Source: Paenisporosarcina quisquiliarum_A
GTDB taxonomy: Bacteria; Bacillota; Bacilli; Bacillales_A; Planococcaceae
Assembly (NCBI RefSeq): GCF_043641925.1
Contig: NZ_JBHZRU010000012.1
Span: 1-64,000, forward strand
Direction: 5' to 3'
Length of the DNA: 64,000 nt
Made by a program: the position numbers and the translations under genes. Position 1 is the first letter of the stretch. The number at the start of each line of letters is the position of its first letter. Below the pieces are notes generated by a model that saw only the letters and a program-made list of their open reading frames with translations, did not search any database and was not told the DNA's origin. Below are positions 43,909 through 52,669 of this stretch, piece after piece.

Positions 43909-46074
43909 TTAATATGAGACAACACCTATTTCTTTAAACGTTTTCAAATCATAACTTCTAATTTCTTCCATAGATATCGTATATAAAACATCACCTACGT
44001 AAATCATTCGCTGGATTGATTTCTCCCATTCTTCATATGGACGTTGAGGATTTTTTTCTTTAATTAAATTCCCAACCTCTTGAATCCCTTTTTCAGCGGT
44101 AACTTCATATACCACCGCGCCTTGACCTGCATATTCCCCATAACCATCTTTTCCTTCTTGATAAACAGTTATTGGGAAGCCAAATAAGTTGTTTTTGCGG
44201 TGTTGGAATAAAGCCTTGTGATCGTATTGAAGCGCACTAAATGTTCCTTGTCCTCCAACAATCTCTACATCCTTTTCTAATGGATTGGCGAAATCAGATA
44301 CATCAAATAAGGAAACCTTCATCCCCCCAGTCATGATTGCTGTTTGCCCATTTCCAACGTCTCTTGTAAACGTATCGTATCCGAACCCGATTAAATGATT
44401 TTCATCTAATGGGTGTAGGTAATTGCTGAATCCAGGAATTTTTAATTCGCCTAAAACTTTTGGTGAAGTTGGATTTGATACATCCATGACGAATAAAGGA
44501 TCCGTTTCTTTAAACGTAACCATATAGGCTTTATCCCCCATGAATCGAGCTGAATAAATGCGCTCGCCTTTCGCTAACCCCTCAATTGAACCAACTTGGT
44601 TCATACCGGAATCTAGTATAAATAAATTGTTTTCTGATGGCGTCTCTTCATTCCAAGCGAATCCTTTTGTCGTAACGATTCGGAAATACCCCTCGTGTTC
44701 ATCCATTGAAAACTGGTTTAATAAACTGCCAGTCACTTCACCTGACGACACGAACTTAACATTCGTTCCGTCTAAACTAAATTTATAGATTTCCGTATTG
44801 CTCTCTTGTGGATTCCACATCATGTCAATTGAGGCGTTATTGCCTTCTGTTGAAGTTGACATATAAATAGGTGCAGTTAAATACAAAGCTTCTTTCGACA
44901 TATACAAGGAATGGCTGCTACCGAGATATCCTTTAGTTGTGATTTGAGATTCTTTTGGATTGTTTAAGTCCATGGCTGTGATCACACTATACGTCGCATC
45001 CAGTGTTCCAGGTAGAATCGACAAATCCGAATACGAAAGGGGAGAAGCTTTATCGCCTTCTTCACTATCGTATATATAAGGGCGAAGTTCTAGATCGTCT
45101 TGTTCATTAGACATTCTAAAATAAGATGCTACATTGGTTACAAAATACAGCATATTATCTTTCTTACGAGCCCCATTTAAATAGCCTTCCGATCCAATTT
45201 CACGAATTAATTTTGGTGATTTGGCATCTTGAATATCGTAAAAACGAACATTGGTTGAACTATTAAAAGGCATCATCATTTTTCCACTTGACCCAGAAGT
45301 ATCTGAGTAATCGTATGGAACATGCTTATCGCCAAATACGATAAGAGTTTTATCATGTAAAAATAGCTGAGTCGGGAAAAAAGTGTCATCCTGTGGGATT
45401 TCTGCAACTTTTTGCATCGCATCAGGACTTCGAACATCCGCTATCACCACACGCCCGTTGCCAATCGAATAAATATACGAACCATCTGTTTTCACAGAAT
45501 CAGATTCATCCACCCCTTCAACTTGGTTATTAGTAGTTGAATACTCGACTTCGCCTCCTACACCTTCTCCTGAACCCGACGACTTGCTATCCATTGCCGA
45601 CTCCTCCGAAGATACAGATTCTGCTTCATCAACATTGAATTGAGCCGTTATTTTTTGGATTTTTGAGAAGTAGTCTTTTAATTCTTTTTCAGATTTAACC
45701 GGTTGTAAATCTTTTTGAACGATAAACGATAGTTCATTAATCGCTATGTTTTTGAGAAAACCACCTTGAAGCGCTTCCCGTTTCATGTGTAATTTGTATG
45801 AACCCGGTTTCAATCCCGACACTTCAAGCGTGCGATTTTGATTAGTCATCGAAATCGTCGATTCTGGTTCAATCCCTTGTTGATCAACTAAATATAAATT
45901 CCCATCGATGATTGCCGTTTCTTTTAATGGTGACGAGAAATTCACTTTCCACCCCGAATTAGATAATGCCACAGGTGAAGCACTAACTGTCACCTTATCA
46001 ATCATAAATCCAAATGCTAACACCAATACCGTGATACCCGCTGCGAATAAGAGCCACAGGCTTCTCTTTTTCAT
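43909..46074 (-). CDS. Secreted beta-propeller domain protein (PF09826-like)
   Basis: A 721-residue protein with an N-terminal membrane anchor or signal (about 5-25), a short Ig-like strand-rich domain (about 40-125), a Ser/Gly-rich acidic linker (about 155-185) and a large domain with repeated beta-propeller blades (for example GVDESDSVKTDGSYIYSIGN, VRFYDIQDAKSPKLIREI, LFVMDVSNPTSPKVLGEL and VSLFDVSDFANPLEKDVE). The -V-D-[IV]-S-x-P-x-x- blade edges match the beta-propeller secreted family of archaea and Firmicutes, whose function is unknown. Probably acts outside the cell membrane. AAGGGGAGAAG lies upstream of the ATG. Confidence 0.82.
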   Translation of the reverse strand: MKKRSLWLLFAAGITVLVLAFGFMIDKVTVSASPVALSNSGWKVNFSSPLKETAIIDGNLYLVDQQGIEPESTISMTNQNRTLEVSGLKPGSYKLHMKREALQGGFLKNIAINELSFIVQKDLQPVKSEKELKDYFSKIQKITAQFNVDEAESVSSEESAMDSKSSGSGEGVGGEVEYSTTNNQVEGVDESDSVKTDGSYIYSIGNGRVVIADVRSPDAMQKVAEIPQDDTFFPTQLFLHDKTLIVFGDKHVPYDYSDTSGSSGKMMMPFNSSTNVRFYDIQDAKSPKLIREIGSEGYLNGARKKDNMLYFVTNVASYFRMSNEQDDLELRPYIYDSEEGDKASPLSYSDLSILPGTLDATYSVITAMDLNNPKESQITTKGYLGSSHSLYMSKEALYLTAPIYMSTSTEGNNASIDMMWNPQESNTEIYKFSLDGTNVKFVSSGEVTGSLLNQFSMDEHEGYFRIVTTKGFAWNEETPSENNLFILDSGMNQVGSIEGLAKGERIYSARFMGDKAYMVTFKETDPLFVMDVSNPTSPKVLGELKIPGFSNYLHPLDENHLIGFGYDTFTRDVGNGQTAIMTGGMKVSLFDVSDFANPLEKDVEIVGGQGTFSALQYDHKALFQHRKNNLFGFPITVYQEGKDGYGEYAGQGAVVYEVTAEKGIQEVGNLIKEKNPQRPYEEWEKSIQRMIYVGDVLYTISMEEIRSYDLKTFKEIGVVSY

Positions 46075-46207
46075 TCTGTCTTCTCCCCTTCTTTTCCGAT
46101 TGTTAATGGATTAGACTTCCAATAAACGATTTTCGTTTCATTAATTAATGAATTATTTTAAATTGTTTCTCATTGGATTACGTTGAACAATTTGTCGCAA
46201 GCAGATG

Positions 46208-46291
46208 ATAATATAGCGTTTGGATGACTTTTTCTGGCTACAGTCTTGGATAATTTGGCGTTTGCATTCAATAATTTGGCGTTTCAACCCA
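46208..46291 (+). repeat. 21-bp-period array, ATAATTTGGCGTTT family
   Basis: Units start at 46208 (ATAATATAGCGTTTGG), 46229 (degenerate, TTTTTCTGGCTA), 46250 (ATAATTTGGCGTTTG) and 46271 (ATAATTTGGCGTTTC), all at 21-bp spacing. The core differs from the two other array families but the period is the same. Confidence 0.6.
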
Positions 46292-46371
46292 AACAAATAC
46301 CAAATTTCACTCCGAATATGCACACTTTCACTAAGTCAGTGGTTGCTCAGCCCAAAATAGACATCAACATA

Positions 46372-46411
46372 GAAAAAAGCGAAACCGTTTTTCACGATTC
46401 CGCTTCTTCCT
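46372..46411 (-). terminator. Terminator of the ABC-F gene
   Basis: On the minus strand GCGGAATCGT pairs with ACGGTTTCGC around GAAAAA, followed by TTTTTTC. Confidence 0.75.
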
Positions 46412-46427
46412 TCTATTTCATCAATCA

Positions 46428-48299
46428 TCAAGCTTCATGTTTGAACCACTCGGCCATCAACTCATCTAATTTCGCTTCTAAATTCTTTTTGTCAGCCATC
46501 AATGATTCGTAAACTTCCCACTCTTCTTCGCCTTCTGCTTGCGTTGCGATTGCAGCGATATCTTTCTCAAGCACTGCAATTTCCGCTTCATACGATCGTG
46601 GCTCTTCACTTCGAACCTTTACAGCCTTCACTCGCTCAACTGGTACAAATGCAGGTGCTTCATTTTCCAATAAAACCTGTTGTTCTGCCCACTTTTTGCG
46701 AGCCCATTCGTATGGTCCTTCGAAAGTAGTTAACCTTCCACTATCTAACCATGCGGTACGTGGGAAAAGTTTATTTAAGAAATATCGATCATGCGAAACA
46801 GCTAATATAGTGCCTTGGAAGTCTTCTAATGCTTCTTCTAGTACTTCACATGAATCAATGTCTAAATGATTAGTTGGCTCATCGAGCATCAGTAGATTTA
46901 CGTCTTGATGCATGAGTTGAGCGAGTCTTAGTCGCATGCGTTCGCCACCACTTAAATCACTGACTCGCTTAAACACGTCCGGACCATAGAACATGAATTT
47001 AGCTAATATATGTCTTGCTTCTCCTTCAAACACGTTCACTTCATTTCGGAACTCATCGATTAAACGTTTCTTCGGATCAGCAATTTCTAAATGTTGAGAG
47101 AGGAACCCTACTCGAACATTGCTTCCTAATTGAACGACCCCGCTATCTGCATCTAATTGACCTCTTAATAATTTCAAGATGGTCGATTTGCCAGTTCCAT
47201 TACGACCGACAATGGCCACTCGTTCTTTCCATCGCACATTAAAATCAGCTTCATGAAGTAAGGCTTTATCACCAAAAGATTTATTCACCTGTTCCATAAT
47301 GACGACTTCTTTTCCGCTTCTTGGGGCAGCTTCAAATGATAAATTCATTTTCTTTGGATCAATTAACGGTTTACGCACTTTTTCCATTCGCTCAAGAGCA
47401 CGTTCCATGTTCCGTGCTCTTCTGTGCATCGCTGCATTTGGAGGCACAGCTTCATTTGCCCATAATTTCAACCGTTTAATGGCTTCTTTCATCTTTTTGA
47501 TTTTTTTCTGTTGTTCTTCGTATTCTTGGAATTCCCTCATTATACGGGCTTCCTTTTGCACCACAAAGTCAGAAAAATTCCCGTGGTATAAAATTAATTC
47601 GCCATCTTCTAAATCGGCTATTTTCGTCGCAACTTGATCGAGGAAATAGCGATCATGTGAAATGCTGACAACCGTTCCTTCATAGTCACGCAAATATTGC
47701 TCTAACCACTCCACTGCAAATAAATCCAAATGATTCGTCGGCTCATCGAGTAATAACAAGTCCGGTTTTGTTAGGAGCATTTGACCAAGCATAACCTTGG
47801 TTTGCTCTCCTCCGCTAAGTGTATTAAAAGGTCGATTTACAAAAGTTTGTAACTGCAACCCTTGAATGACCTTGTCGATTTCTGATTCATAAGAATATCC
47901 ATCGCGAAGTGTGAATTGTTCTTGAATATTTCCATATTGACGCAGCAGTTTTTCCATTACATCAGGATTAGCTGTCGACATTTTCGCTTCAAGCTCGCTC
48001 ATTTGATGTTGCATTTGAAGCAATTCCTCAAAGGCCATGGTTAACACATTTAGTCCAGTCACTTCCTCTGAATAGGAAGGAATTTGCGCTAAATAACCAA
48101 TTTGAGTTCCTTTTTTGAAATGAATGCTCCCAGCATCTGGCGTTTCAATCCCAGCGATTAATTTAAATAATGTCGTTTTTCCTGTTCCATTTCGACCAAC
48201 GACAGCGACTTTATCTCCCGTTTTTATTGCTAGCGAAAGGTTTTCAAAAATTAAATTCCCGCCAAGCATTTTGCTAATTTCTTGTATTGTACATATCAT
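46428..48299 (-). CDS. ABC-F family ATPase, probable antibiotic-resistance ribosome-protection type
   Basis: A 623-residue protein with two ABC domains and no membrane part. Domain 1: Walker A GRNGTGKTTLF, signature LSGGEQTKVML, Walker B LLLLDEPTNHLD; domain 2: GRNGTGKSTIL, LSGGERMRLRL, LLMLDEPTNHLD. Between them (about 245-325) is the basic linker that reaches towards the ribosomal peptidyl-transferase centre, and a C-terminal coiled coil follows (about 560-620). ABC-F proteins act on stalled or drug-bound ribosomes. A structured leader with a small ORF and an intrinsic terminator precedes it, as for vmlR- and vga-type genes, which favours drug resistance over a housekeeping role. AAGGAG precedes the ATG. 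Confidence 0.85.
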   Translation of the reverse strand: MICTIQEISKMLGGNLIFENLSLAIKTGDKVAVVGRNGTGKTTLFKLIAGIETPDAGSIHFKKGTQIGYLAQIPSYSEEVTGLNVLTMAFEELLQMQHQMSELEAKMSTANPDVMEKLLRQYGNIQEQFTLRDGYSYESEIDKVIQGLQLQTFVNRPFNTLSGGEQTKVMLGQMLLTKPDLLLLDEPTNHLDLFAVEWLEQYLRDYEGTVVSISHDRYFLDQVATKIADLEDGELILYHGNFSDFVVQKEARIMREFQEYEEQQKKIKKMKEAIKRLKLWANEAVPPNAAMHRRARNMERALERMEKVRKPLIDPKKMNLSFEAAPRSGKEVVIMEQVNKSFGDKALLHEADFNVRWKERVAIVGRNGTGKSTILKLLRGQLDADSGVVQLGSNVRVGFLSQHLEIADPKKRLIDEFRNEVNVFEGEARHILAKFMFYGPDVFKRVSDLSGGERMRLRLAQLMHQDVNLLMLDEPTNHLDIDSCEVLEEALEDFQGTILAVSHDRYFLNKLFPRTAWLDSGRLTTFEGPYEWARKKWAEQQVLLENEAPAFVPVERVKAVKVRSEEPRSYEAEIAVLEKDIAAIATQAEGEEEWEVYESLMADKKNLEAKLDELMAEWFKHEA

Positions 48300-48344
48300 G
48301 ATGTTCGCTCCTTTTTAGTTAAAACACAGCTGGAAGCAAAACAA

Positions 48345-48372
48345 AAAGACTGCCTGAAATCAGACAGTCTTT
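48345..48372 (-). terminator. Attenuator terminator upstream of the ABC-F gene
   Basis: AAAGACTGTCTG and CAGGCAGTCTTT (one mismatch) around ATTT, then TTTTTGTTTT on the minus strand. It lies between the leader ORF stop (48403) and the ABC-F start (48299), so transcription must read through it to express the gene. Confidence 0.85.
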
Positions 48373-48402
48373 GCCTTCATGAATAAAGGAAAGAATGACT
48401 TA

Positions 48403-48534
48403 TCAGCTGTGAAGTGTATGATATTTTCCGAAAGTGGACAGACCTGTCCCGTTGGCCGAAATATCATGCGTAATCGCACATGAAGTAGATAAAAATTCCA
48501 ATATAAATCCATGTGCATTCACAGCTTTTTTCAT
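48403..48534 (-). CDS. 43-residue leader peptide of the ABC-F gene
   Basis: A short ORF starting with MKKAVNAHGFILEFL and ending YHTLHS, with a strong ribosome site GGTGGTGA 6 nt before the ATG. Its length, its position between a promoter and an intrinsic terminator, and the base-pairing of its start with its end point to a regulatory peptide whose translation, not its product, matters. Not related to any peptide I know. It is too short to be in usual gene calls. Confidence 0.7.
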   Translation of the reverse strand: MKKAVNAHGFILEFLSTSCAITHDISANGTGLSTFGKYHTLHS

Positions 48535-48567
48535 TCTTTCTCACCACCGTTCATTATAGTTGTGAAT

Positions 48568-48597
48568 ATTCTATCATTTTTCTTGGTCAATTGTAAA
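48568..48597 (-). promoter_or_regulatory. Probable promoter of the ABC-F leader
   Basis: -35 TTTACA (48597-48592), 18-bp spacer, -10 TAGAAT (48573-48568), each with one mismatch to consensus. It overlaps the last codons of the acyl-CoA dehydrogenase gene. A TATAAT at 48558-48553 is an alternative -10 without a good -35. Confidence 0.5.
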
Positions 48598-49779
48598 TGG
48601 CCATTTCGGTAACATCTTCGATAATTTTTTATCTTCACGGTAACCTAGCACGTACTCGGCTTGCATAATGGTATGGATTTCTCGAGTGCCTTCATAAATG
48701 ACAGGCGCTTTCGAGTTACGCAAATATCTCGCTACTGGATAATCATCTGAATAACCATATGCACCGTGTATTTGCACGGCGTCGTCCGCTGCTTGATTCG
48801 CAAAATCACATGCTTGCCATTTCGCCAAGGATGTTTCTCGTGTATTTCGTACGCCTTTATTTTTTAATTCACCCACACGATAAACCAGCAAGCGACTCAT
48901 TTGCAGTCCCGCTTCCATTTTCGCGATCATTTGTTGTACTAGTTGATGTTTGCCAATCGGTTTTCCAAACGTTTCACGTTCATTGCAATACTTCACGCTC
49001 GCTTCAATACAAGCCATAATAAGCCCTGCAGCACCAGCAGCAACTGTAAATCGACCATTGTCTAATGCCGACATAGCGATTTTAAAGCCTTCACCTTCTT
49101 CACCAATTCGATTTTCAACAGGCACTCGAATATCATCGAAGAAAATTTCGCCCGTATTCCCTGCACGAATACCGTATTTTCCTTTAATGGCTTTTGAAGA
49201 GAATCCTTCCATCGTACGTTCAACGATAAATGCACTTATGCCGTGATGCTTCTTCGATTTGTCGGTATACGCAAAGACAATAAAATGATCGGCTTTGTCA
49301 CAAAGAGAAATCCAAGTCTTTTGACCCTTTAAGATATAATGATCGCCATCAAGTTTAGCCGTCGTCGACATAGCTGCTACATCGGATCCCGCTCCAGGTT
49401 CTGTTAATCCGAATGCACCGATTTTTTCGCCCTTCGCTTGTGGCACTAAATATTTCTGTTTTTGTTCTTCCGTTCCCCATTGCATTAAAGTCATTGAGTT
49501 CAGCCCAATATGGACGGATACAGCTGTTCGAAAAGCCGTATCTCCTCTTTCAAGCTCCTCACAAACAATCGCAAGTGAGTTGTAATCCATGCCACTTCCA
49601 CCATATGCTTCTGGCACACAAACACCCATAAATCCTAAATCAGCCAACCGCGTCCATACTTTTTGATCGAATCCACCTGTCGAATCCCACTCAGCAATAT
49701 GTGGAATAATTTCATCATCTACATATTGTCGTACTGTTTTGCGAAGTAATTGGTGTTCCTCTGAAAATTCGAAGTTCAT
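48574..49779 (-). CDS. Acyl-CoA dehydrogenase, probably glutaryl-CoA dehydrogenase-like
   Basis: A 401-residue FAD enzyme with the acyl-CoA dehydrogenase motifs FGLTEPGAGSD, TWIS and the catalytic Glu near 363 (VIYEGTREIHT). Residues 83-89 read FRTAVSV; in human glutaryl-CoA dehydrogenase the same place reads YRSAMSV, with the Arg and a Ser four residues on contacting the second carboxylate. Arg84 and Ser88 are kept here, which is not usual in straight-chain enzymes. It is the third gene after an aldehyde dehydrogenase and a lysine-dehydrogenase-like gene, so a role in lysine breakdown through glutaryl-CoA is likely. Confidence 0.8.
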   Translation of the reverse strand: MNFEFSEEHQLLRKTVRQYVDDEIIPHIAEWDSTGGFDQKVWTRLADLGFMGVCVPEAYGGSGMDYNSLAIVCEELERGDTAFRTAVSVHIGLNSMTLMQWGTEEQKQKYLVPQAKGEKIGAFGLTEPGAGSDVAAMSTTAKLDGDHYILKGQKTWISLCDKADHFIVFAYTDKSKKHHGISAFIVERTMEGFSSKAIKGKYGIRAGNTGEIFFDDIRVPVENRIGEEGEGFKIAMSALDNGRFTVAAGAAGLIMACIEASVKYCNERETFGKPIGKHQLVQQMIAKMEAGLQMSRLLVYRVGELKNKGVRNTRETSLAKWQACDFANQAADDAVQIHGAYGYSDDYPVARYLRNSKAPVIYEGTREIHTIMQAEYVLGYREDKKLSKMLPKWPFTIDQEK

Positions 49780-49794
49780 GCTGCTTGCCTCCTG

Positions 49795-50967
49795 TTATCC
49801 GTTTGCAACCGAAGTTGATTGGTGTATGGTCTCTTTAATATGAACGCCTCTTTGTTTCATTGCTTCGATATATGCATCACCCGGAACAATTTGTTCGGGC
49901 GGATAGACTCCTCGCTTCGTGATTTCGCCATTGCCAATCATTTGTGCCACTACCGAAATTGTATTAGCTGTCGCTCTCGCCATCGCGGTTACTTGATCAT
50001 CCATATCCTTCTTCGTCACTAATTCGTATTCATAAGTAACAGGTTCACCTGCTTGAATGCCTGATACCGTCACGCGCAGTAGTACAGCATCTTGCTTATC
50101 GCCCAATAATAATCCAGGGGTAAGTGCCTCTTTTAAGACTTCTCTTGTACTCACTTGTTTCCCTTCAATTTCTACCATCGTGTTTTTATTTGTTAAACCA
50201 AGGTCCACCAATACTTTAAATTTCTCGGCATGACCCGCATATCGAATTGTTTTATATTCAAGCGTTTCAATATTAGGGAAGGTTTTCGTTAAAGTTGAAG
50301 TCCCTCCTGACGTGTGAAATGCTTCCAACTCTCCAAAGTCTTCAAAGTAAATCGGCTCAATTTCCGTTAAAGAAGCAACTTCTTCTAGTTTGCCATTACG
50401 CAACACATGTGAAGAATCTGTATAGTGATCCAGCACGCCATCTAATGAAAAAACAATATTGTATTTCAAAGGACCTTCAGGTTCAACCGGAATTCCACCA
50501 ACATACAACTTAATCGATTTCACTTCGTCAAGCTTACTTGCACCGTGGCCAGACAATATATTGATCATTCCCGGAGCTACCCCTAAATCCGGAATAAGTG
50601 TAATGCCTTTTTGTTCGGCTTGTGTTTTTAATTCTAAAACAGCATCAGTTGCACCACCGATATGTCCACCTAAATCAATTGAATGTACACCCACTTCAAC
50701 TGCTGTGCGGGCTACTTTTTCATTAAACGAATAAAATAGTGCGTTGATTACAACGTCACCTTTACTCATGATGTCTTTTAACTCCGTGTCATTATTAGCG
50801 TCTAAGCGAACTGCTTCAATTTTATCGGTTCCAATTTTATCTATAAACGTTTGAACTTGTTCTACCTTAACGTCTGCTAAAAATACTTTTTCTACATTAG
50901 AGCTTTTCACTAAATCGCGTGCTGCTTCTTTCCCCATTAACCCTGCACCTAATACGACTACCTTCAT
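49795..50967 (-). CDS. Saccharopine dehydrogenase family protein, probable L-lysine 6-dehydrogenase
   Basis: A 390-residue NAD(P)-dependent protein: Rossmann start VVVLGAGLMGKEAARDL, then DVVINALFYSFNEKVARTAVEVGVHSIDLGGH and IPDLGVAPGMINILSGHGA, which are typical of the saccharopine dehydrogenase / lysine dehydrogenase group. The single-domain length fits lysine 6-dehydrogenase of Geobacillus, which converts lysine to aminoadipate semialdehyde / piperideine-6-carboxylate. The neighbouring aldehyde dehydrogenase would then oxidise the product. It lies 47 bp after that gene and 15 bp before the acyl-CoA dehydrogenase. Confidence 0.78.
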   Translation of the reverse strand: MKVVVLGAGLMGKEAARDLVKSSNVEKVFLADVKVEQVQTFIDKIGTDKIEAVRLDANNDTELKDIMSKGDVVINALFYSFNEKVARTAVEVGVHSIDLGGHIGGATDAVLELKTQAEQKGITLIPDLGVAPGMINILSGHGASKLDEVKSIKLYVGGIPVEPEGPLKYNIVFSLDGVLDHYTDSSHVLRNGKLEEVASLTEIEPIYFEDFGELEAFHTSGGTSTLTKTFPNIETLEYKTIRYAGHAEKFKVLVDLGLTNKNTMVEIEGKQVSTREVLKEALTPGLLLGDKQDAVLLRVTVSGIQAGEPVTYEYELVTKKDMDDQVTAMARATANTISVVAQMIGNGEITKRGVYPPEQIVPGDAYIEAMKQRGVHIKETIHQSTSVANG

Positions 50968-51014
50968 TTACAACATCCCCTTTGTAAATCTCTGATTAGA
51001 CTCTCGTGTTGAAG

Positions 51015-52493
51015 TTAAGAATTATCGATTTGAGCTCTTTGCAATTTCCCGCTGAAATCTACATAAATACTCTTCCATTCGGTATATACATCTAGTGCCG
51101 CAACACCAGAATCTCGATGTCCATTGCCCGTACCTTTCGTACCGCCAAATGGCAAGTGAATTTCTGCACCTGTTGTTCCTGCATTCACATAGACAATCCC
51201 CGTATCTAAATCACGTTGTGCCTTAAAGATTTTATTCACATCACGAGAGAAAATAGAACTAGACAATCCAAATGTCACGCTGTTGTTCACTTCAATCGCT
51301 TCTTCCAAACTAGATACTTCAATCAACGAAACAACCGGTCCGAAAATTTCTTCTTGAGCGATTCGACTATCTCGATCCACATTTGTGAATAAAGTCGGAG
51401 CGTAGTAATTTCCTTTCGATAAATTTTCTTTATCTAAAATTTCTCCACCAACTAAAAGAGTGGCTCCTTCTTCTTTACCAATTTGAACATAGCTATGAAT
51501 TTTATCTAACGCTTTTTTATTAATCACTGGACCGATTTTAACGGATTCGTCCATTCCGTCCCCAATTGAAAGAACCTTCATCGCTTCTAGTAGACGATTT
51601 TCAAGTTCCTCTTTTACATCTTTATGAACGATTACTCGACTACATGCTGTACATCGCTGACCAGCTGTTCCGAATGCACTCCACAGGATTCCTTCAACAG
51701 CCAATCCTAGGTCGGCGTCTTCCATGACGATTACCGCATTTTTTCCGCCCATTTCAAGCGATACTTTCTTTAAATGACGACCACCAAGTTCTGCAACAGA
51801 CCGTCCTGTTTCCGTTGAACCAGTAAATGAAATCACCTTCACGTCTGGATGTTCAATCATCGCTGTACCAACTTCCGAACCGGATCCAAACACGATATTT
51901 GCGACACCTGCAGGTAACCTAGCTTCTTCGAACACTTTAGCCATTTCATATGCCATCATGGGTGTTTCTGTTGCTGGTTTCCACAAGAAGGTGTTACCCG
52001 CAACAATCGCCGGGAATGATTTCCACGTCGCGATCGCAACAGGGAAGTTCCAAGGTGTAATGAGACCAACTACGCCAATCGGTGCACGAACGCTCATCGC
52101 AAATTTATCCGCTAATTCAGACGGAGTCGTTTCCCCAAACAAGCGGCGTCCTTCACCTGCCATATAAAAGGCCATGTCAATCCCTTCTTGTACTTCGCCT
52201 CGCCCCTCTTCAATCACTTTGCCCATCTCTTTTGTTAATACTTGAGCCAAATGCTCTTTCTTTTCTTTCATAATACGGCCAATTTCATATAAATAATCTG
52301 CACGTTTCGGCGCTGGTACAAGTGCCCATTTTTTCTGAGCTTCTTTTGCAGCTTCAACGGCTAGATCAACGTCATCTTTAGTTGATAATCTCACTTGCGC
52401 TAATTCTTCTCCTGTTGCTGGGTTGGTAACAGGAACATATTTCGCATCTCCTGCTTCCTGCCACTTTCCACCGATGTAATTTTTCAGTTTCAT
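51015..52493 (-). CDS. NAD(P)-dependent aldehyde dehydrogenase, probable aminoadipate-semialdehyde type
   Basis: A 492-residue enzyme with the full set of aldehyde dehydrogenase residues: oxyanion Asn149 (PWNFPVA), Glu247 (SLEMGGKN), nucleophile Cys281 (TAGQRCTACS) and EEIFGPVVS near 385. The C-terminal loop NAGTTGAEIHLPFGGTKGTGNG indicates the substrate pocket; a preference for semialdehydes is plausible. It is the first gene of a three-gene operon with lysine-dehydrogenase-like and acyl-CoA dehydrogenase genes, which suggests oxidation of aminoadipate semialdehyde to aminoadipate. A perfect cre site lies 21 bp before the start. Confidence 0.85.
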   Translation of the reverse strand: MKLKNYIGGKWQEAGDAKYVPVTNPATGEELAQVRLSTKDDVDLAVEAAKEAQKKWALVPAPKRADYLYEIGRIMKEKKEHLAQVLTKEMGKVIEEGRGEVQEGIDMAFYMAGEGRRLFGETTPSELADKFAMSVRAPIGVVGLITPWNFPVAIATWKSFPAIVAGNTFLWKPATETPMMAYEMAKVFEEARLPAGVANIVFGSGSEVGTAMIEHPDVKVISFTGSTETGRSVAELGGRHLKKVSLEMGGKNAVIVMEDADLGLAVEGILWSAFGTAGQRCTACSRVIVHKDVKEELENRLLEAMKVLSIGDGMDESVKIGPVINKKALDKIHSYVQIGKEEGATLLVGGEILDKENLSKGNYYAPTLFTNVDRDSRIAQEEIFGPVVSLIEVSSLEEAIEVNNSVTFGLSSSIFSRDVNKIFKAQRDLDTGIVYVNAGTTGAEIHLPFGGTKGTGNGHRDSGVAALDVYTEWKSIYVDFSGKLQRAQIDNS

Positions 52494-52513
52494 GTTCTTT
52501 ACCCCTTTCGAAT

Positions 52514-52527
52514 TGAAAACGCTTTCA
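52514..52527 (-). promoter_or_regulatory. cre site (CcpA operator) of the lysine catabolic operon
   Basis: TGAAAACGCTTTCA matches the cre consensus TGWAANCGNTNWCA at every position. It lies between the expected promoter and the ribosome site of the aldehyde dehydrogenase gene, so CcpA should repress the operon when a preferred sugar is present. Confidence 0.85.
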
Positions 52528-52669
52528 GTTACTTATTCGACAAAAGACACCCTATCCCTTTTCTATTTTTCTAAATAACGGAATATTCCTATAATAGGAC
52601 GTTTGATGAAACTTTTTGGTTCACGAAGCGTATGAATGTATAGGTTTGAATTTTAAGGAGGCAATATGT

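Larger units (their letters stand above)
46075..46427. other. Intergenic region with a 21-bp-period array and a terminator
   Basis: No gene. Contains the ATAATTTGGCGTTT units at 46208-46291 and the terminator of the ABC-F gene at 46372-46411. A plus-strand frame (about 46246-46512) crosses both and is not credible. Confidence 0.6.
48322..48561 (-). promoter_or_regulatory. Ribosome-mediated attenuator leader of the ABC-F gene
   Basis: A leader of about 240 nt. Alternative pairings are visible: AGCTGTGAA at the leader ORF start (48522-48530) is complementary to TTCACAGCT at its end (48404-48412), and that same segment can pair with CAGCTGTG after the terminator (about 48325-48332). Within the ORF, GATATTTC...AAAATATC and GGACAG/CTGTCC form another hairpin. 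A drug-stalled ribosome on the ORF would disturb these folds. Confidence 0.65.
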
